Source: Desulfuromonadales bacterium (GTDB taxonomy: Bacteria > Desulfobacterota > Desulfuromonadia > Desulfuromonadales > BM103). From it: 7,088 bases of DNA. The position numbers and the translations under genes are program-made. The stretch is taken from the NCBI GenBank assembly GCA_030640215.1, contig DAOWJU010000063.1:1-7088 (forward strand), read 5' to 3'. The notes under the pieces were generated by a model. The model was not told the origin of the DNA. It was given only the letters and a program-made list of their open reading frames with translations, and did not search any database. Below are positions 6,412 through 7,088 of this stretch, piece after piece; positions within the stretch are counted from its first letter, which is position 1, and every line of letters begins with the position of its first letter.

Positions 6412-7088
6412 CTACAGGCCTATCTCTTTTGCCAGTTTCTCCCATGCGGGCAGGCTACGTTCAATAATCCCCATGTCGATACAGTAAGCGATACGGAAGT
6501 ATCCGGGTGCGCCGAAGCCTGACCCCGGCACGAGCAGGATGTTGTATTTCTGCGCCTGGCGTACGAATTCCACGTCATCGGCGATGGGAGATCTCGGGAA
6601 GAAGTAAAAGCCACCGCCCGGCTTGGTCATGGTAAAGCCGAGTCCGGTTAGGTGTTTGTACAGAATGTCGCGTTTTGCCTGGTATTCATTGATATCGACG
6701 CTTTCTTGCTGCAGAACTGCAACCAGGCGTTGCATCAAGGCCGGAGCGTTGACAAAACCCAGGACGCGGTTGCAGAAGACGGCACCTTCCATAAACAGGG
6801 CAACATCGTCCATGGCCGGATTGGCGGCCAGGTAACCAATACGTTCTCCCGGCAGGGCCAGATCTTTGGAGTGTGAAGTCACCAGGATGGAATTACGAAT
6901 ATATTTGAAGACTGGTGGCACGCTGTTGCCATCAAAGGCCAACCGTGCATAGGGCTCGTCAGAAATCACATAGATACTTCTGCCCAGTTCGGCCTGCTTA
7001 CGCTCCAGCATTGCCCCCAAGGACTCAAGGGTTTCGGCACTGTAGACCGCACCGGTCGGGTTGTTCGGTGAATTAATGATTAAGGCCC
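6412..7088 (-). CDS. PLP-dependent class I/II aminotransferase (N-terminus beyond window)
   Basis: The minus-strand frame is open to the window edge: 224 visible residues, about the C-terminal half to two thirds of a fold-type I aminotransferase. Key residues in order: NSPNNPTG (with the PLP-contacting Asn), SDEPY (Asp and Tyr binding the pyridine nitrogen and O3'), SHSKDLALPGERIGY (Schiff-base lysine at 6867-6865, then the phosphate-binding Arg), GGFYFFP, and FRIAY with the Arg that usually holds the substrate carboxylate. It transfers an amino group between an amino acid and a 2-oxo acid in the cytoplasm; substrate is not evident. Bases 7021-7088 continue the same frame, so an apparent TTG start at 7020 is not the true start. 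The stop lies 4 nt before the FNT gene. Confidence 0.92.
   Translation of the reverse strand, partial: ALIINSPNNPTGAVYSAETLESLGAMLERKQAELGRSIYVISDEPYARLAFDGNSVPPVFKYIRNSILVTSHSKDLALPGERIGYLAANPAMDDVALFMEGAVFCNRVLGFVNAPALMQRLVAVLQQESVDINEYQAKRDILYKHLTGLGFTMTKPGGGFYFFPRSPIADDVEFVRQAQKYNILLVPGSGFGAPGYFRIAYCIDMGIIERSLPAWEKLAKEIGL

Noticed and set aside
7018..7020. TTG as the start of the aminotransferase
   Set aside because: The same frame continues upstream to the window edge and encodes the conserved NSPNNPTG motif, so the real start is outside the window.

Overview
The window reads as chromosomal DNA of a Gram-negative, probably anaerobic bacterium. An outer-membrane-type lipoprotein, RecJ, a GltS glutamate carrier and a formate/nitrite channel would fit a Desulfuromonas/Pelobacter-like deltaproteobacterium. 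That placement is inferred from gene content and general protein character, not from a marker gene.

Layout. Bases 1-243 hold the C-terminal end of a TPR protein, closed by a strong intrinsic terminator (254-289). A 78-bp element with 7-bp terminal inverted repeats and internal hairpins (305-382) fills most of the next gap. Then come a beta-helix lipoprotein (413-1303) and recJ (1291-3024). They overlap by 13 bp and look translationally coupled.

Bases 3025-4344 form a more A+T-rich accessory patch between recJ and gltS. It holds an unrecognised reading frame (2993-3232), an AbrB-type/PIN-type vapBC toxin-antitoxin pair (3274-3854) with a possible palindromic operator, and a gene graveyard. 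In the graveyard, bases 3888-4076 on the minus strand encode the C-terminal DNA-binding domain of an AraC-family regulator with an in-frame stop. It abuts, with no spacer, a plus-strand fragment (4077-4187) that is an 81% identical ungapped copy of codons 400-436 of the intact recJ 1.5 kb upstream. Neither fragment corresponds to an intact gene, and both were found by translating the apparently empty intergenic DNA.

From 4345 the sequence is ordinary again: gltS (4345-5568, plus), converging on a minus-strand pair made of a class I aminotransferase (6412 to beyond the window end) followed after 4 nt by a formate/nitrite-family channel (5598-6407).

How the genes relate. RecJ is DNA-repair housekeeping. 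GltS and the aminotransferase both touch amino-acid metabolism and the FNT channel moves a small monocarboxylate or nitrite, but only the aminotransferase and FNT gene look co-transcribed. I saw no novel multi-gene defence or metabolic system. The most noteworthy signal is the mosaic of recJ and AraC remnants beside vapBC.
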